NCBI GenBank assembly: GCA_030685025.1
Contig: JAUXWC010000262.1
Coordinates: 1 to 64,000, forward strand
Source: Rhodoferax sp.
GTDB lineage: Bacteria; Pseudomonadota; Gammaproteobacteria; Burkholderiales; Burkholderiaceae_C
Length of the DNA stretch: 64,000 bases
Reading direction: 5' to 3'
Made by a program: the position numbers and the translations under genes. Positions 55,116 through 63,659 of this stretch are shown here, in pieces; positions within the stretch are counted from its first letter, which is position 1; every line of letters starts with the position of its first letter. The notes beneath the pieces are model-generated. The model ran no database searches and had not been told where the DNA came from. It worked only from the letters and a program-made list of their open reading frames with translations.

Positions 55116-56390
55116 ATGCGCCGTCTTACCCATTCCATCCAATGTTCCATGGTTGCGGTGGCTTTGATCCAGGCTGTGCCAGCGCTGGCGCAAGACGCCG
55201 AGCTGGACGCGCTGAACTTGCAAAGCGCACCCGAAGTCGCTCCGCGGGTGGCCCAGGGCCCCAAACTATTCGTTGAGGGCGCGATCGGCAACGCCAGCCA
55301 ACGCTACCTGACCAGTAGCCGCGACATCGGGCGGGTCTCGCTGGATTTCTCCCATTCGGTGCGGCTGTCACCGACTTGGCGCGCCGTCCTGTCCGACCGG
55401 CTTGACTACATTCACCCCACTGAAGACGGCGCCGATGCGACGGTCAACAGTCTGCGTGAGGCTTACCTGAGCTGGCAGCCTGAAGGGGGCAATACAGCGC
55501 TTGAGTTCGGTCGCATCAACCTGCGTCATGGCCCGGGCTATGGCTACAACCCGACCGACTTTTTTCGTGACGGCAGCTTGCGCGCCGTGACCAGCGCCAA
55601 CCCCTTTGCACGGCGCGAAAACCGGCTCGGCACGGTCATGCTGCGCGCCCAGCACTTGTGGAGCAGTGGCTCTCTGTCGGCGGCTTATTCTCCGAAACTC
55701 GCTGATCGACCCAGCTCCAATGGCTGGAGCGCGGACTTGGGCGCCACCAACAACCGGGACCGCGCCCTGATCGCACTGAGCAGCCAGTTTTCGCAACGCG
55801 TCAGCAGCCAAATACTGGCGTACAAAGCACGAGGCAATTCGCCGACGCTGGGCGCCAGCGCCACGGCGCTGCTGTCCGATGCCGCGGTCGCCCACGTCGA
55901 ATGGTCGCGTGGCAGCGAACCCGATATGCTGAGCCGTGCCCTGGGGGCGCCGGGCCCCGCGACCACGCGCAACCGGTTCACCGGCGGCGTCAGCTACACC
56001 ACGCTGAGCAAACTATCGGTCACGGCAGAGTACCAGTACAACGGCTTTGCACTCAGTCAATCGAATTGGGCGACCTTGGGGGCGACGGCGCCCGACGCCC
56101 AGGTGGCTTACCTGCTGCAGGCACAGCGCTTGCAGGAACTGGCGCCGCGCCATGCTTACCTGATCTACCTCACTCAGAAGGGCGTAGGGATCAAGGATCT
56201 GGACCTGACCGCTTTCCTGCGGGTGAACGCGGATGACCACAGTCGGATGGCTTGGCTTGAACTGCGCCGCCACTGGCCCAGCTTTGACCTGGCATTTCAG
56301 CTTCAGCAGCACATGGGCCGCATCACCAGTGAATTCGGTGTGCTGCCGGATCGCCGCGTCCTGCAAGTCCTCGGCACGTACTACTTCTAG
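55116..56390 (+). CDS. Predicted outer-membrane beta-barrel protein
   Basis: 424 residues with a signal peptide (MVAVALIQAVPALAQ) and alternating hydrophobic/polar strands ending VLQVLGTYYF; the terminal aromatic residue is typical of proteins inserted by the Bam complex. No named family is clear to me. It is the end point of the ABC-permease-LolA-like set. The ATG at 55116 follows 4 bp after the previous stop. Conserved with this transporter type it may receive the cargo at the outer membrane; that is inference. Confidence 0.7.
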   Translation: MRRLTHSIQCSMVAVALIQAVPALAQDAELDALNLQSAPEVAPRVAQGPKLFVEGAIGNASQRYLTSSRDIGRVSLDFSHSVRLSPTWRAVLSDRLDYIHPTEDGADATVNSLREAYLSWQPEGGNTALEFGRINLRHGPGYGYNPTDFFRDGSLRAVTSANPFARRENRLGTVMLRAQHLWSSGSLSAAYSPKLADRPSSNGWSADLGATNNRDRALIALSSQFSQRVSSQILAYKARGNSPTLGASATALLSDAAVAHVEWSRGSEPDMLSRALGAPGPATTRNRFTGGVSYTTLSKLSVTAEYQYNGFALSQSNWATLGATAPDAQVAYLLQAQRLQELAPRHAYLIYLTQKGVGIKDLDLTAFLRVNADDHSRMAWLELRRHWPSFDLAFQLQQHMGRITSEFGVLPDRRVLQVLGTYYF

Positions 56391-56450
56391 TCGCCGCGCT
56401 GGCGCACGACCAGATCCCCGACCCCCAACCCAAACCAACAAGGCGTGGCG

Positions 56451-57593
56451 ATGGAAACCTCTCTATCGATTTGCATGGTTTCGGATGACTTTCTACCCGC
56501 CATGACGGGCGTAGGCACACACGTCAAACTGGTCGCGCCGGAGCTGGTGCGCCGTGGCCACAGGGTTTGCGTGATCACGACACGGCGCAAGGGTGAGCCT
56601 GCGGTGGAGCAGTGGGAGGGCGTCACCATCTACCGGGTGTTCACGCTCAAGGCCTATGGCTTTTACCAGGCCTTGCCTGCCATGGCTACGGTGCGCGCGA
56701 TCTTCGAGCAGGCGAAACCCGACCTAGTGCACCACCACTACGTTGGATTCATGATGCGTCAGGGTTGCCGCGTGGCGGAGGCGCTCAAGCTGCGCCAGGT
56801 GTCCACCTACCATTTTGGCCCCGAGGTGCTGACCCAGCCGCTGCCCATGCGTCCGTTTCGCGGTCTGATTCGCCGCTTGATGGAGAATTTCAACAACCGT
56901 TTCGATCTGGTCATTGCCCCGTCGAAAAACCTGGCCCTGCAAATATCGCGTGAGGGCGTCCACACGCCGGTACGCTACATCACCAACCCCGTGCAAAGGC
57001 CGCCCTCGGGTGTCGTGGCGGCCGAGCGTACACCGGGCTTCACGGTGATGTACGCCGGGCGGCTGGGGCCAGAAAAGAATATTGGATATTTGATCAAGGC
57101 GTTTGCTGCGCTGCTGACGTCGGTGCCAGAAGCGATTCTGTGGATCGCGGGGCGCGGCCCGGAAGGGCCAACCCTGGAGAGCCTATGTGCGAAGTTGGGG
57201 GTCAGTGACAGGGTTCGATTCCTCGGCTTCCTGGACCACCCCACGCTGGCGCGGTACTACGCCGCCTGTGACGTATTTGTGCTGCCCTCGCTTCAGGAAG
57301 CGCAACCCTTGGTCGCCATGGAGGCCATGTGGTTTGGCCGTCCGGTGATTGTGACCAAGGCCATCGTGGCCGCCGAGGAGATGGTCGAGCACGGCCAAAA
57401 CGGCTATATCGTCGATCCTGACTCAGTGGATGATCTGACGGTTCGGCTCAGGACTTTGGCTGCCGAGCCCGCGACGCGCGCCGCCCAGGGTGAAGTCAGC
57501 CGCCAACGCGCCCGCGCCTATCGACCGGAACTGGTCGTGGACGCTCTGGAAGCGGCCTACCGCGACGTTTTGGCCACGGGTGGTCATGGATAA
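56451..57593 (+). CDS. Glycosyltransferase family 4 protein
   Basis: GT-B sugar transferase of 380 residues. The N-terminal part has DDFLPAMTGVGTHVK; the C-terminal part has VMYAGRLGPEKN and the donor-site FVLPSLQEAQPLVAMEAM (EX7E). The ATG at 56451 has AAGG 7 bp upstream; a GTG at 56445 is possible. It adds a sugar from a nucleotide donor to a lipid-linked glycan or similar acceptor. The PIG-L deacetylase gene overlaps its end. Confidence 0.9.
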   Translation: METSLSICMVSDDFLPAMTGVGTHVKLVAPELVRRGHRVCVITTRRKGEPAVEQWEGVTIYRVFTLKAYGFYQALPAMATVRAIFEQAKPDLVHHHYVGFMMRQGCRVAEALKLRQVSTYHFGPEVLTQPLPMRPFRGLIRRLMENFNNRFDLVIAPSKNLALQISREGVHTPVRYITNPVQRPPSGVVAAERTPGFTVMYAGRLGPEKNIGYLIKAFAALLTSVPEAILWIAGRGPEGPTLESLCAKLGVSDRVRFLGFLDHPTLARYYAACDVFVLPSLQEAQPLVAMEAMWFGRPVIVTKAIVAAEEMVEHGQNGYIVDPDSVDDLTVRLRTLAAEPATRAAQGEVSRQRARAYRPELVVDALEAAYRDVLATGGHG

Positions 57594-58539
57594 CTCGCCT
57601 TCCCGGGCGCATTACCGGGCAGTTTTCATTTCTCCGCACCTCGACGACGCGGTTTTCTCGTGTGGCGCAATGGTCGCCAGACTGGCTAAGGAAGGGCCAG
57701 TACTGGTACTGAACCTGTTCACCCGCTATTTGTCCGAGGTCAAGATTCGCGGTGTCGTGCTGGGGGAAGAGCGCTACCAGGAGGAAGCCGACGCGGCGCG
57801 TTTTCTCGGGTTTGAGTCCCGGTGCCTGGGCGAGCTCGATGTTTCATTCCGGCGCGACACCTACCGCAAGCTGGGCAATATATTCCGCCCGCCGGTAGCC
57901 GAGGATCTGGATTGGCTGCCCACCCTGCGTCAAAAGGTCTTTGCCGTGCTTGCTGAACTCGACTACCAACAGCTCTATGTGCCCTTGGGTATCGGCTGGC
58001 ACGTGGACCATGTACTCACCCATCAATTGTTCGAATCCTGGGCTGATCACGGCAATCTGCTCTATTACGAAGACGCGCCGTATTGCTGCATTCCCCACAG
58101 CACGCGCTACCGTCTCAATGAGCTGGCCATCTACCGACCCGCCAACGATGACCGAAGCCTGACACCCGTCAACGAGTCGCGCGCCTGGTGGCAATCGTCC
58201 ACGGCCTATGCCAACACCGCGTTGATGAAGAACCTTAAGCCCTGGATCGTTCGCAAGTCCGCCATCCCAGTTGTGAGTTTCTATCTTCACCGTCTGATGG
58301 CGTTACATCGAAGCCTTGCCGTCGGGTCACTCAAACGGCAACTGGAGCCTCTTGTCATGTCCATTGACGAAGAATTTGACATGAAAGTACACGCCATGGC
58401 GCTCTATCGCAGCCAGTTCAGGGAGTTTTTTTCCAGCCGGGAGGACTGCATCGCGACGCTCCTGGGCTACGCGCAGTCGATTCAGGGTGACGGGGCGGGT
58501 CAGGTGGAGCGCTATTGGGTGAAAAATGCCTTGGCCTGA
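57586..58539 (+). CDS. PIG-L family deacetylase
   Basis: Zinc-dependent N-acetyl-sugar deacetylase-like protein of 317 residues. The metal site is SPHLDDAVFSCG (HxDD, 18-21) and a later His-Val-Asp-His (WHVDHV near 138). The family removes acetyl groups from GlcNAc-type sugars. It overlaps the glycosyltransferase gene by 8 bp, so the pair may build a glycan or glycolipid together. A bidirectional terminator follows. Confidence 0.88.
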   Translation: MDNSPSRAHYRAVFISPHLDDAVFSCGAMVARLAKEGPVLVLNLFTRYLSEVKIRGVVLGEERYQEEADAARFLGFESRCLGELDVSFRRDTYRKLGNIFRPPVAEDLDWLPTLRQKVFAVLAELDYQQLYVPLGIGWHVDHVLTHQLFESWADHGNLLYYEDAPYCCIPHSTRYRLNELAIYRPANDDRSLTPVNESRAWWQSSTAYANTALMKNLKPWIVRKSAIPVVSFYLHRLMALHRSLAVGSLKRQLEPLVMSIDEEFDMKVHAMALYRSQFREFFSSREDCIATLLGYAQSIQGDGAGQVERYWVKNALA

Positions 58540-58543
58540 ACGC

Positions 58544-58582
58544 AAAAAAGCCGCGTCGGCAAACGATGCCGACGCGGTTTTT
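58544..58582. terminator. Bidirectional terminator between PIG-L and PEP-CTERM gene 3
   Basis: Perfect 10-bp stem CCGCGTCGGC/GCCGACGCGG with a 7-nt loop, AAAAAAG before and TTTTT after. It serves both convergent genes. Confidence 0.92.
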
Positions 58583-58594
58583 GAAATGCAGTGT

Positions 58595-59416
58595 TTACTG
58601 TTGCCGACGGCGGCGACCGACCCAACCCATCGCAGCCAAGGCCAATCCAAACAAGGCGATCGAGTCTGGCTCAGGAACCACGGCGTTGATCAAGATCCCG
58701 AATCTCACTGCGGTAACCGCGTTTTCGGCGGTTTCGAAGCCGCGACAACCGATGGCAACACCAGCGGACAAACAGGCAGCGTTGGGCAGCGTGTTGAAGC
58801 CGGAAGTCATTTCGAAGAAACTGACGGAGTATAGAACTGCGTCGTCACCGCCAGGACCGTCTGTATCGTAATAGAAGAAGAAGTTCGCCTCTTCACTGTC
58901 AATCACGAAGATATCGGCACAGCCAGCGCTGTTGATGCCACTGCCCACGGGACCACCGTCAGCACAGATGCCGGCTTCGTTACCCGCATTGGGTGTTTCC
59001 AGGAATTTGATCTTGAAAAGAATGTCACCAGGGGGCAGGCCAGGGAGTCCCGGCGGCGTGTTTGGTGTCAACTGGAGAATCGCCAGGATGTCGACGGAAG
59101 TCAGTGTTGGCGCGAAGATCGGGAAGTTCAGGTGAGAAACGCCAATGGTGGGTGTCAGCACACCCAGCGGGGTCACCACGGCACCGGCGGGATTCGAGAT
59201 ATCCAGGCCGCTCAGGAGTCCCGGCGTCACCGGATCGCCCCAGCGGAGGGACGTCGGGCTGACGAGTGTGACGCCTGGCACGCTCGGCAAGACGCTGGCG
59301 GCGACGAAAGTGGCGGTGTCTGTCACATCCCAGACAGTCACGACTGCCGCTTGCGCGTAGCCAGCTACCATCGCGATCACCGCTGCTGCGGTGCGGATAA
59401 GTTTGAGAGTTTTCAT
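58595..59416 (-). CDS. PEP-CTERM sorting domain protein 3
   Basis: Exported protein of 273 residues with a signal peptide (MKTLKLIRTAAAVIAMVAGYAQA) and a C-terminal VPEPDS, hydrophobic helix (IALFGLALAAMGWVG) and RRRRQQ tail for exosortase A. The middle has LGVLTPTIGVSHLNFPIF-type strands and no recognised catalytic motif; it has three to four cysteines near CADGGPVGS. AAGGAG lies 6 bp before the ATG at 59416. A sigma-54 promoter and PrsR-type box precede it. Confidence 0.92.
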   Translation of the reverse strand: MKTLKLIRTAAAVIAMVAGYAQAAVVTVWDVTDTATFVAASVLPSVPGVTLVSPTSLRWGDPVTPGLLSGLDISNPAGAVVTPLGVLTPTIGVSHLNFPIFAPTLTSVDILAILQLTPNTPPGLPGLPPGDILFKIKFLETPNAGNEAGICADGGPVGSGINSAGCADIFVIDSEEANFFFYYDTDGPGGDDAVLYSVSFFEMTSGFNTLPNAACLSAGVAIGCRGFETAENAVTAVRFGILINAVVPEPDSIALFGLALAAMGWVGRRRRQQ

Positions 59417-59498
59417 TGAATGCTCCTTGAGATCGACAGAAACTAGCGGAAGGTCGGATTGCCAGTGCTGACAATCTTGCACTTGCGTGATGACAGAA

Positions 59499-59513
59499 GC
59501 ACGGTTCGTGCCA
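59499..59513 (-). promoter_or_regulatory. Sigma-54 (-24/-12) promoter of PEP-CTERM gene 3
   Basis: On the minus strand TGGCACGAACCGTGC, GG and GC 12 bp apart, -12 element 83 bp from the ATG at 59416. Confidence 0.8.
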
Positions 59514-59588
59514 CTGTGGTGACCTCTCATACAAATCAATGACTTACACGAACAATGAGGCAGCAGTCATGGGCCGACCGGGTTCAAC

Positions 59589-59606
59589 TGGAAAGAATCC
59601 TGACAG
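59589..59606 (-). promoter_or_regulatory. Putative PrsR-binding box of PEP-CTERM gene 3
   Basis: On the minus strand CTGTCAGGATTCTTTCCA, 75 bp upstream of the sigma-54 promoter. It shares CTGTC, the central G-T and the TT-CA end with the other two boxes. Confidence 0.6.
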
Positions 59607-59803
59607 TTGGTCGCGGACGATTGGGGGTGTTCGCGGCATGCGAGCCCGCTCAAGACAGTCGAACACTGCGCAGCCGGCCCAGCCTTGAGCCTGGCCGCCA
59701 AGCGTATAGTGGACCTTGCATGGAATGGGTCGGCACTGTCGTGGTGCGGCCGGGTTCCGTTGACGAGTCTTCCACGAAATCCATTCGACTCCGGTTGGCC
59801 CCC

Positions 59804-60649
59804 ATGACAGTGGTCCTGATCACCCTCGCTGCAACCCTGCTGATCCAGTTGGGTTATTTTCTGTGGAAGCTCTCGGCGGAGGGTCAGCCGAGGATCGGAG
59901 AAGCGACCGCCTTACGCGTCGCGGGTGCCTTGGTCACCGATTGGCGCTGGATGCTGGGGTTCGCCGCCACCAGTGTCGGATGGGTGTTGTTCGTGCAAGC
60001 CACGGCGATGGGCGACATCAGTCTGGTGCAGCCGCTGATGTCGGCCGGTGACCTGTTGCTGGTGATTCTGGCCGTGGTCGTTCTCAAGGAACACTTGGTG
60101 CGGATGGAGTGGGTCGGCGTCCTGTTGACAGTGCTGGGTGCGGTGGCGCTGGCGTTGGAAGCCCAGGCGACGGCGGGCGCGGCCTTCGACGGCATGCGCC
60201 TGGCCGTATTGCTTGGGTGCGCCGTCTTGGCGGGAGCCATCATGTTGATCGCCAACCGCCGGGCTCACCGGCCGGAGATCTTGTTGGCCTTGGTGGTGGG
60301 ACTGTGTTTTGGTGCAGGCTCGATGCTGACCAAGGCCTTGACGGCCGAGTCTTCCGTGCCGGGGCAGTCCGTCGTGTCCCTGGCGATTCTGTTCAACCCC
60401 CTGCTGCTCGCCGTGGTGCTGGCCAACGTGGTTGGCCTGGTGTTATTGCAGGCGGCCTTTCAGCGTGGCCGCGCATCGGTCATCGTGCCACTGCAACTTG
60501 CCATGGCCAACGCGATCACCGTGCTTGCGGGTGTTGCGATTTTCGGGGAGCACATCACCACGCTGCGCGCCAGCGGAATCGTACTGATCGTCGCGGGCAC
60601 CGCGCTGCTTCATGTCAAGCCTTTATCAACTCAGAAAGGTCCCGCCTGA
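59804..60649 (+). CDS. EamA/DMT-family transporter
   Basis: Inner-membrane protein of 281 residues with about nine to ten membrane segments in two halves, as in the drug/metabolite transporter superfamily (for example GDISLVQPLMSAGDLLLVILAVVVLKEHL and LQLAMANAITVLAGVAIFGE). The ATG at 59804 starts the first helix (MTVVLITLAATLLIQLGYF); an ATG at 59720 would add a non-family leader. Substrate unknown. It ends 35 bp into the end region of the convergent nitroreductase-like gene (overlapping 3' ends). Confidence 0.85.
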   Translation: MTVVLITLAATLLIQLGYFLWKLSAEGQPRIGEATALRVAGALVTDWRWMLGFAATSVGWVLFVQATAMGDISLVQPLMSAGDLLLVILAVVVLKEHLVRMEWVGVLLTVLGAVALALEAQATAGAAFDGMRLAVLLGCAVLAGAIMLIANRRAHRPEILLALVVGLCFGAGSMLTKALTAESSVPGQSVVSLAILFNPLLLAVVLANVVGLVLLQAAFQRGRASVIVPLQLAMANAITVLAGVAIFGEHITTLRASGIVLIVAGTALLHVKPLSTQKGPA

Positions 60650-61685
60650 TCGAGCGGCTTTGGGGTGGCGTCGAGACGCCAACCCGGGCGAAGAAGCCAA
60701 AATTGTCGTTTGGCGTGGCCTTGACCATGCGCTCGAAATCGGCCGACACCTCAAGAGCCTGCTCGCTCAGTTGCGGCGCAGCCGAAAAACGCCGCCCGGC
60801 GCGGGCATACCATCGAAAAATGACTGGCGTCATCTGCGGCTGAAGGTGCAGCCCCTGGTGGGTCGCCGTCAGCCAGATGCGTTGCACCGCCATGCCGAGG
60901 TCGATCCAGTCCTCCAGCTTCAACGGGGCGTGTCTGGGGCAAACCAGCAGGTGCGCGGCGCAACGCAGACCGGGCATCAGGTCGAGTTGAATTCGCGGTG
61001 CCACGGTGCCCAGAAGAAAACGGTTGAAGAATTGGACCCGTGCCCAGCTCTGCATGACCCATTGCATCAGCCGGGCGGTCGCCGGGTCAACCCCCACCGC
61101 CTGTTCGGGGATGCGGTCCTTGCTGAAGCGGGCGTTCCACTCAATGACTTCCCTGTGCACGGGGTACGCTTCCGGGCAAGTCAGACGGATTCTGGCACTG
61201 TCCCACAACAAACCGGCCACTTGTCTGCGTTCACGCGATGACTCGAACAACTGAACGCTAAAGCCGTCGCCTGCAGCCTGGCGCAGCGCCTGGCGCTGGG
61301 CGTCGGTGAGCGCCGTGGTCCTCATTGGCCGGCGTTGCACGGTGCGGGTTTCAATGCAGTCGTACAGCGGGTCCCGCGTCAAGGCAGGGTCGCTCGCCAG
61401 TATCACGTCGTAAACCGGGTTGCGATGTTCGCCTTGAGACGTGGCAGTCCAGGTCGCTCTCAGGCCAAAGCCGGAGGCAGCAACGCGAATTGTTTCAAGC
61501 AGCGCGCCATGGGCGATGTGGCTCGGGTGACCATCGTAGTCATAAAGCACATGGTCACGGGTGTCAAACCCGTGCACGCGGATATGCTGGTCGTCGACAA
61601 CTTCGAAACGCCAGGGCTGAGTGTTGTCACCACTTGGAGCCCAGCGGGCCAGATCGAGAATGCGGGTCAGTGTGTCACGGCTCAC
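60615..61685 (-). CDS. Nitroreductase-family (FMN-type) protein, ThiF-associated
   Basis: About 356 residues. The N-terminus DLARWAPSGDNTQPWRFEVVDD is the FMN-binding signature of nitroreductase-like proteins; the C-terminus WLTATHQGLHLQPQMTP matches the second half of that fold, and the middle is an insertion of unknown role. The GTG at 61685 has AAGGAAA 7 bp upstream and is preferred to an ATG at 61829. It is divergent from, and 171 bp from, a ThiF-like gene. Nitroreductase-like proteins paired with E1-like enzymes occur in several peptide-modification or biosynthetic settings; the reaction here is unknown. Confidence 0.75.
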   Translation of the reverse strand: MSRDTLTRILDLARWAPSGDNTQPWRFEVVDDQHIRVHGFDTRDHVLYDYDGHPSHIAHGALLETIRVAASGFGLRATWTATSQGEHRNPVYDVILASDPALTRDPLYDCIETRTVQRRPMRTTALTDAQRQALRQAAGDGFSVQLFESSRERRQVAGLLWDSARIRLTCPEAYPVHREVIEWNARFSKDRIPEQAVGVDPATARLMQWVMQSWARVQFFNRFLLGTVAPRIQLDLMPGLRCAAHLLVCPRHAPLKLEDWIDLGMAVQRIWLTATHQGLHLQPQMTPVIFRWYARAGRRFSAAPQLSEQALEVSADFERMVKATPNDNFGFFARVGVSTPPQSRSIRRDLSELIKA

Positions 61686-61856
61686 AGGAGTTTCCTTGCG
61701 AAAGAACTGAGGAGCGGATGCGGGTTCTGCGGACGAACGCACATGCGGGGCCGCCAACGGATCGATGGCTGACTGCCCGTAGCATACGCGTGAAGAAGGA
61801 CCTTGCCTGTGGCGCACCTGCGGGCACAATACAAATTTCCGCTGGCCGAGGTGTCC

Positions 61857-62735
61857 ATGACCGACCCAATCGCTTTTGACTACGATCGCGCCTTTTCACG
61901 CAATATCGGCTGGGTGACGCAGAGCGAACAGGCGGCGCTGAGGCAATCGCGCATTGCGATTGCCGGGTTGGGCGGTGTCGGTGGCGCCCACCTGCTTACC
62001 CTCGCTCGCCTCGGGATCGGTCATTTCAACATCTCGGATTTCGACGACTTTGACGTGCACAATCTCAACCGCCAGGCCGGCGCCTTCATGCCGTTCATGG
62101 GTCAGCCAAAGATTGATGCGGTGGCCAGTTTGGCGCGTGACATCAACCCGAGCATCGCGTTGCGGCTTTTTCCGCAGGGGGTGAATCCAGAGAACATCGA
62201 TGACTTCCTGCGCGATGTCGATGTTTATGTGGACGCGTTGGACTTCTTTGCGCTAGCCGCGCGCCGGATGGTCTTTGCCAAGTGCCGCGAGAAGGGCATT
62301 CCCGCCTTGACGGCGGCACCGCTTGGCATGGGAACAGCCTTTCTCTACTTCAGTCCCACCGGCATGAGCTTTGAGGACTACTTCAAAGTCGAAGGACATG
62401 AATCGCAGGAACAATACGCCCGTTTCATTGCTGGCCTGTCGCCGGCGATGGTGCAGCGCGACTACTTGGTCGTGCCCGAAGCGGTCAATTTCAGGGAAAG
62501 GCGCGGTCCATCGACGGTAATGGCCTGCGATTTGTGCGCCGGCGTGATGGGCACCTCCGTCTTGAAGCTCATCCTCGGGAGGGGCTCGCTCAAGGCTGCG
62601 CCGTGGGGCATGCACTTTGATGCCTACCACCAAAAGCTGAAACAGACTTGGCGGCCGTTTGGCAACTCCAACCCGCTGCAGCAACTGCTGCTGAAGTTCA
62701 TCCGGCCCGTGCTTCGCGGACGCACCGGCGTATGA
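61857..62735 (+). CDS. ThiF/MoeB/HesA-like adenylyltransferase
   Basis: E1-like protein of 292 residues. It has the ATP site GLGGVGG (37-43), the Asp-containing DFDDFDVHNLNRQ that positions ATP-Mg, and ALTAAPLGMGTA. A single CDLC near 222-225 replaces the usual two CxxC pairs, so zinc binding may be absent. It would adenylate the C-terminus of a small protein or a carboxylate. The ATG at 61857 gives the family start; the divergent nitroreductase-like gene suggests the two act together. Confidence 0.82.
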   Translation: MTDPIAFDYDRAFSRNIGWVTQSEQAALRQSRIAIAGLGGVGGAHLLTLARLGIGHFNISDFDDFDVHNLNRQAGAFMPFMGQPKIDAVASLARDINPSIALRLFPQGVNPENIDDFLRDVDVYVDALDFFALAARRMVFAKCREKGIPALTAAPLGMGTAFLYFSPTGMSFEDYFKVEGHESQEQYARFIAGLSPAMVQRDYLVVPEAVNFRERRGPSTVMACDLCAGVMGTSVLKLILGRGSLKAAPWGMHFDAYHQKLKQTWRPFGNSNPLQQLLLKFIRPVLRGRTGV

Positions 62736-62892
62736 GTCCGACCGTCGGATGCCCGCCGCGGTGCGCGCCTGAAAAGGGTGCGCAAACGTCATGCACCGGA
62801 AGTCAAGGATTGTGATTGGCCTCAACCACGTCGGACAAATGCGTTATATTCCGGCCGAAACCGGGGAAGTTGATCGAAGTTAGACTGAGAAC

Positions 62893-62929
62893 TTGCGGGA
62901 CAGACCTTTAGCGCTGTCCCCAACTGATT
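62893..62929 (+). repeat. Intergenic hairpin repeat, copy 12 (full, short)
   Basis: GGGACAGACC-TTTA-GCGCTGTCCCCAACTGATT. Its 3' end runs directly into the GGAGG ribosome binding site of the export gene, so the hairpin lies in that gene's leader. Confidence 0.87.
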
Positions 62930-62941
62930 GGAGGATACGCC

Positions 62942-63577
62942 GTGAAGAGTTTTTATAGCACTTGTCTGTCCCACACTGGCTGGGCGGCCGTTCTTGCGGC
63001 GGGGGCTTTCATGGCGGGTTGCGCCAGTACTTCCTCCAGTCTTCCGCCGGCGCCAGTCTCTGCGGCTACACCCGGCTACAACTACATTGTTGGGCCTGGC
63101 GACACCTTGAGCATCGTTGTCTGGCGCAACCCCGAATTGTCGCAAACCGTGCCGGTGCGCCCGGACGGCAAGGTCTCGACGCCCCTGGTCGACGAGCTGG
63201 TCGCGCAAGGCAAGACCTCGGTTGAAATCGCGCGCGATGTTGAAAAAGCCCTGTCAAAACTGGTGCGCGATCCGGTTGTTACCGTCATCGTGACCAACTT
63301 CGTGGGTCCCTACAGCGAGCAAATCCGGGTTGTTGGCGAGGCGGCCAAACCGCAATTCCTGCCCTACAAACAGAAGATGACCTTGTTGGATGTCATGATT
63401 GCGGTGGGCGGTTTGACCGACTTTGCCGACGGCAACAGCGCCACCATTGTGCGGGCGTCCGAGGGCGATAAACGCTACTCGGTGCGGATCAAGGACTTGA
63501 TCAAGCGCGGCGATATTTCGGCCAACGTCGAGATGAAGCCGGGCGACGTCATCATCATTCCCCAGGGCTGGTTCTAA
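62942..63577 (+). CDS. Polysaccharide export lipoprotein (Wza type), PEP-CTERM system-associated
   Basis: Outer-membrane export channel protein of 211 residues (TIGR03027 type). The lipobox is FMAGC after an N-terminal hydrophobic segment. The Poly_export domain starts YNYIVGPGDTLSIVVWRNPELS, read in part as VGPGDTLSI, followed by a SLBB-type part (VVGEAAKPQFLPY). GTG start at 62942 with GGAGG 7 bp upstream. It heads an operon with the Wzz-type gene; hairpin copy 12 is in its leader. Confidence 0.92.
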   Translation: MKSFYSTCLSHTGWAAVLAAGAFMAGCASTSSSLPPAPVSAATPGYNYIVGPGDTLSIVVWRNPELSQTVPVRPDGKVSTPLVDELVAQGKTSVEIARDVEKALSKLVRDPVVTVIVTNFVGPYSEQIRVVGEAAKPQFLPYKQKMTLLDVMIAVGGLTDFADGNSATIVRASEGDKRYSVRIKDLIKRGDISANVEMKPGDVIIIPQGWF

Positions 63578-63659
63578 CCCAAGTCCGCGGTGCGCAGCGT
63601 ACCTTGTGGCCGGTGCGCTGGCGACACGCCCCCCTTGAAGAATAACGAGACTGCTTCGA

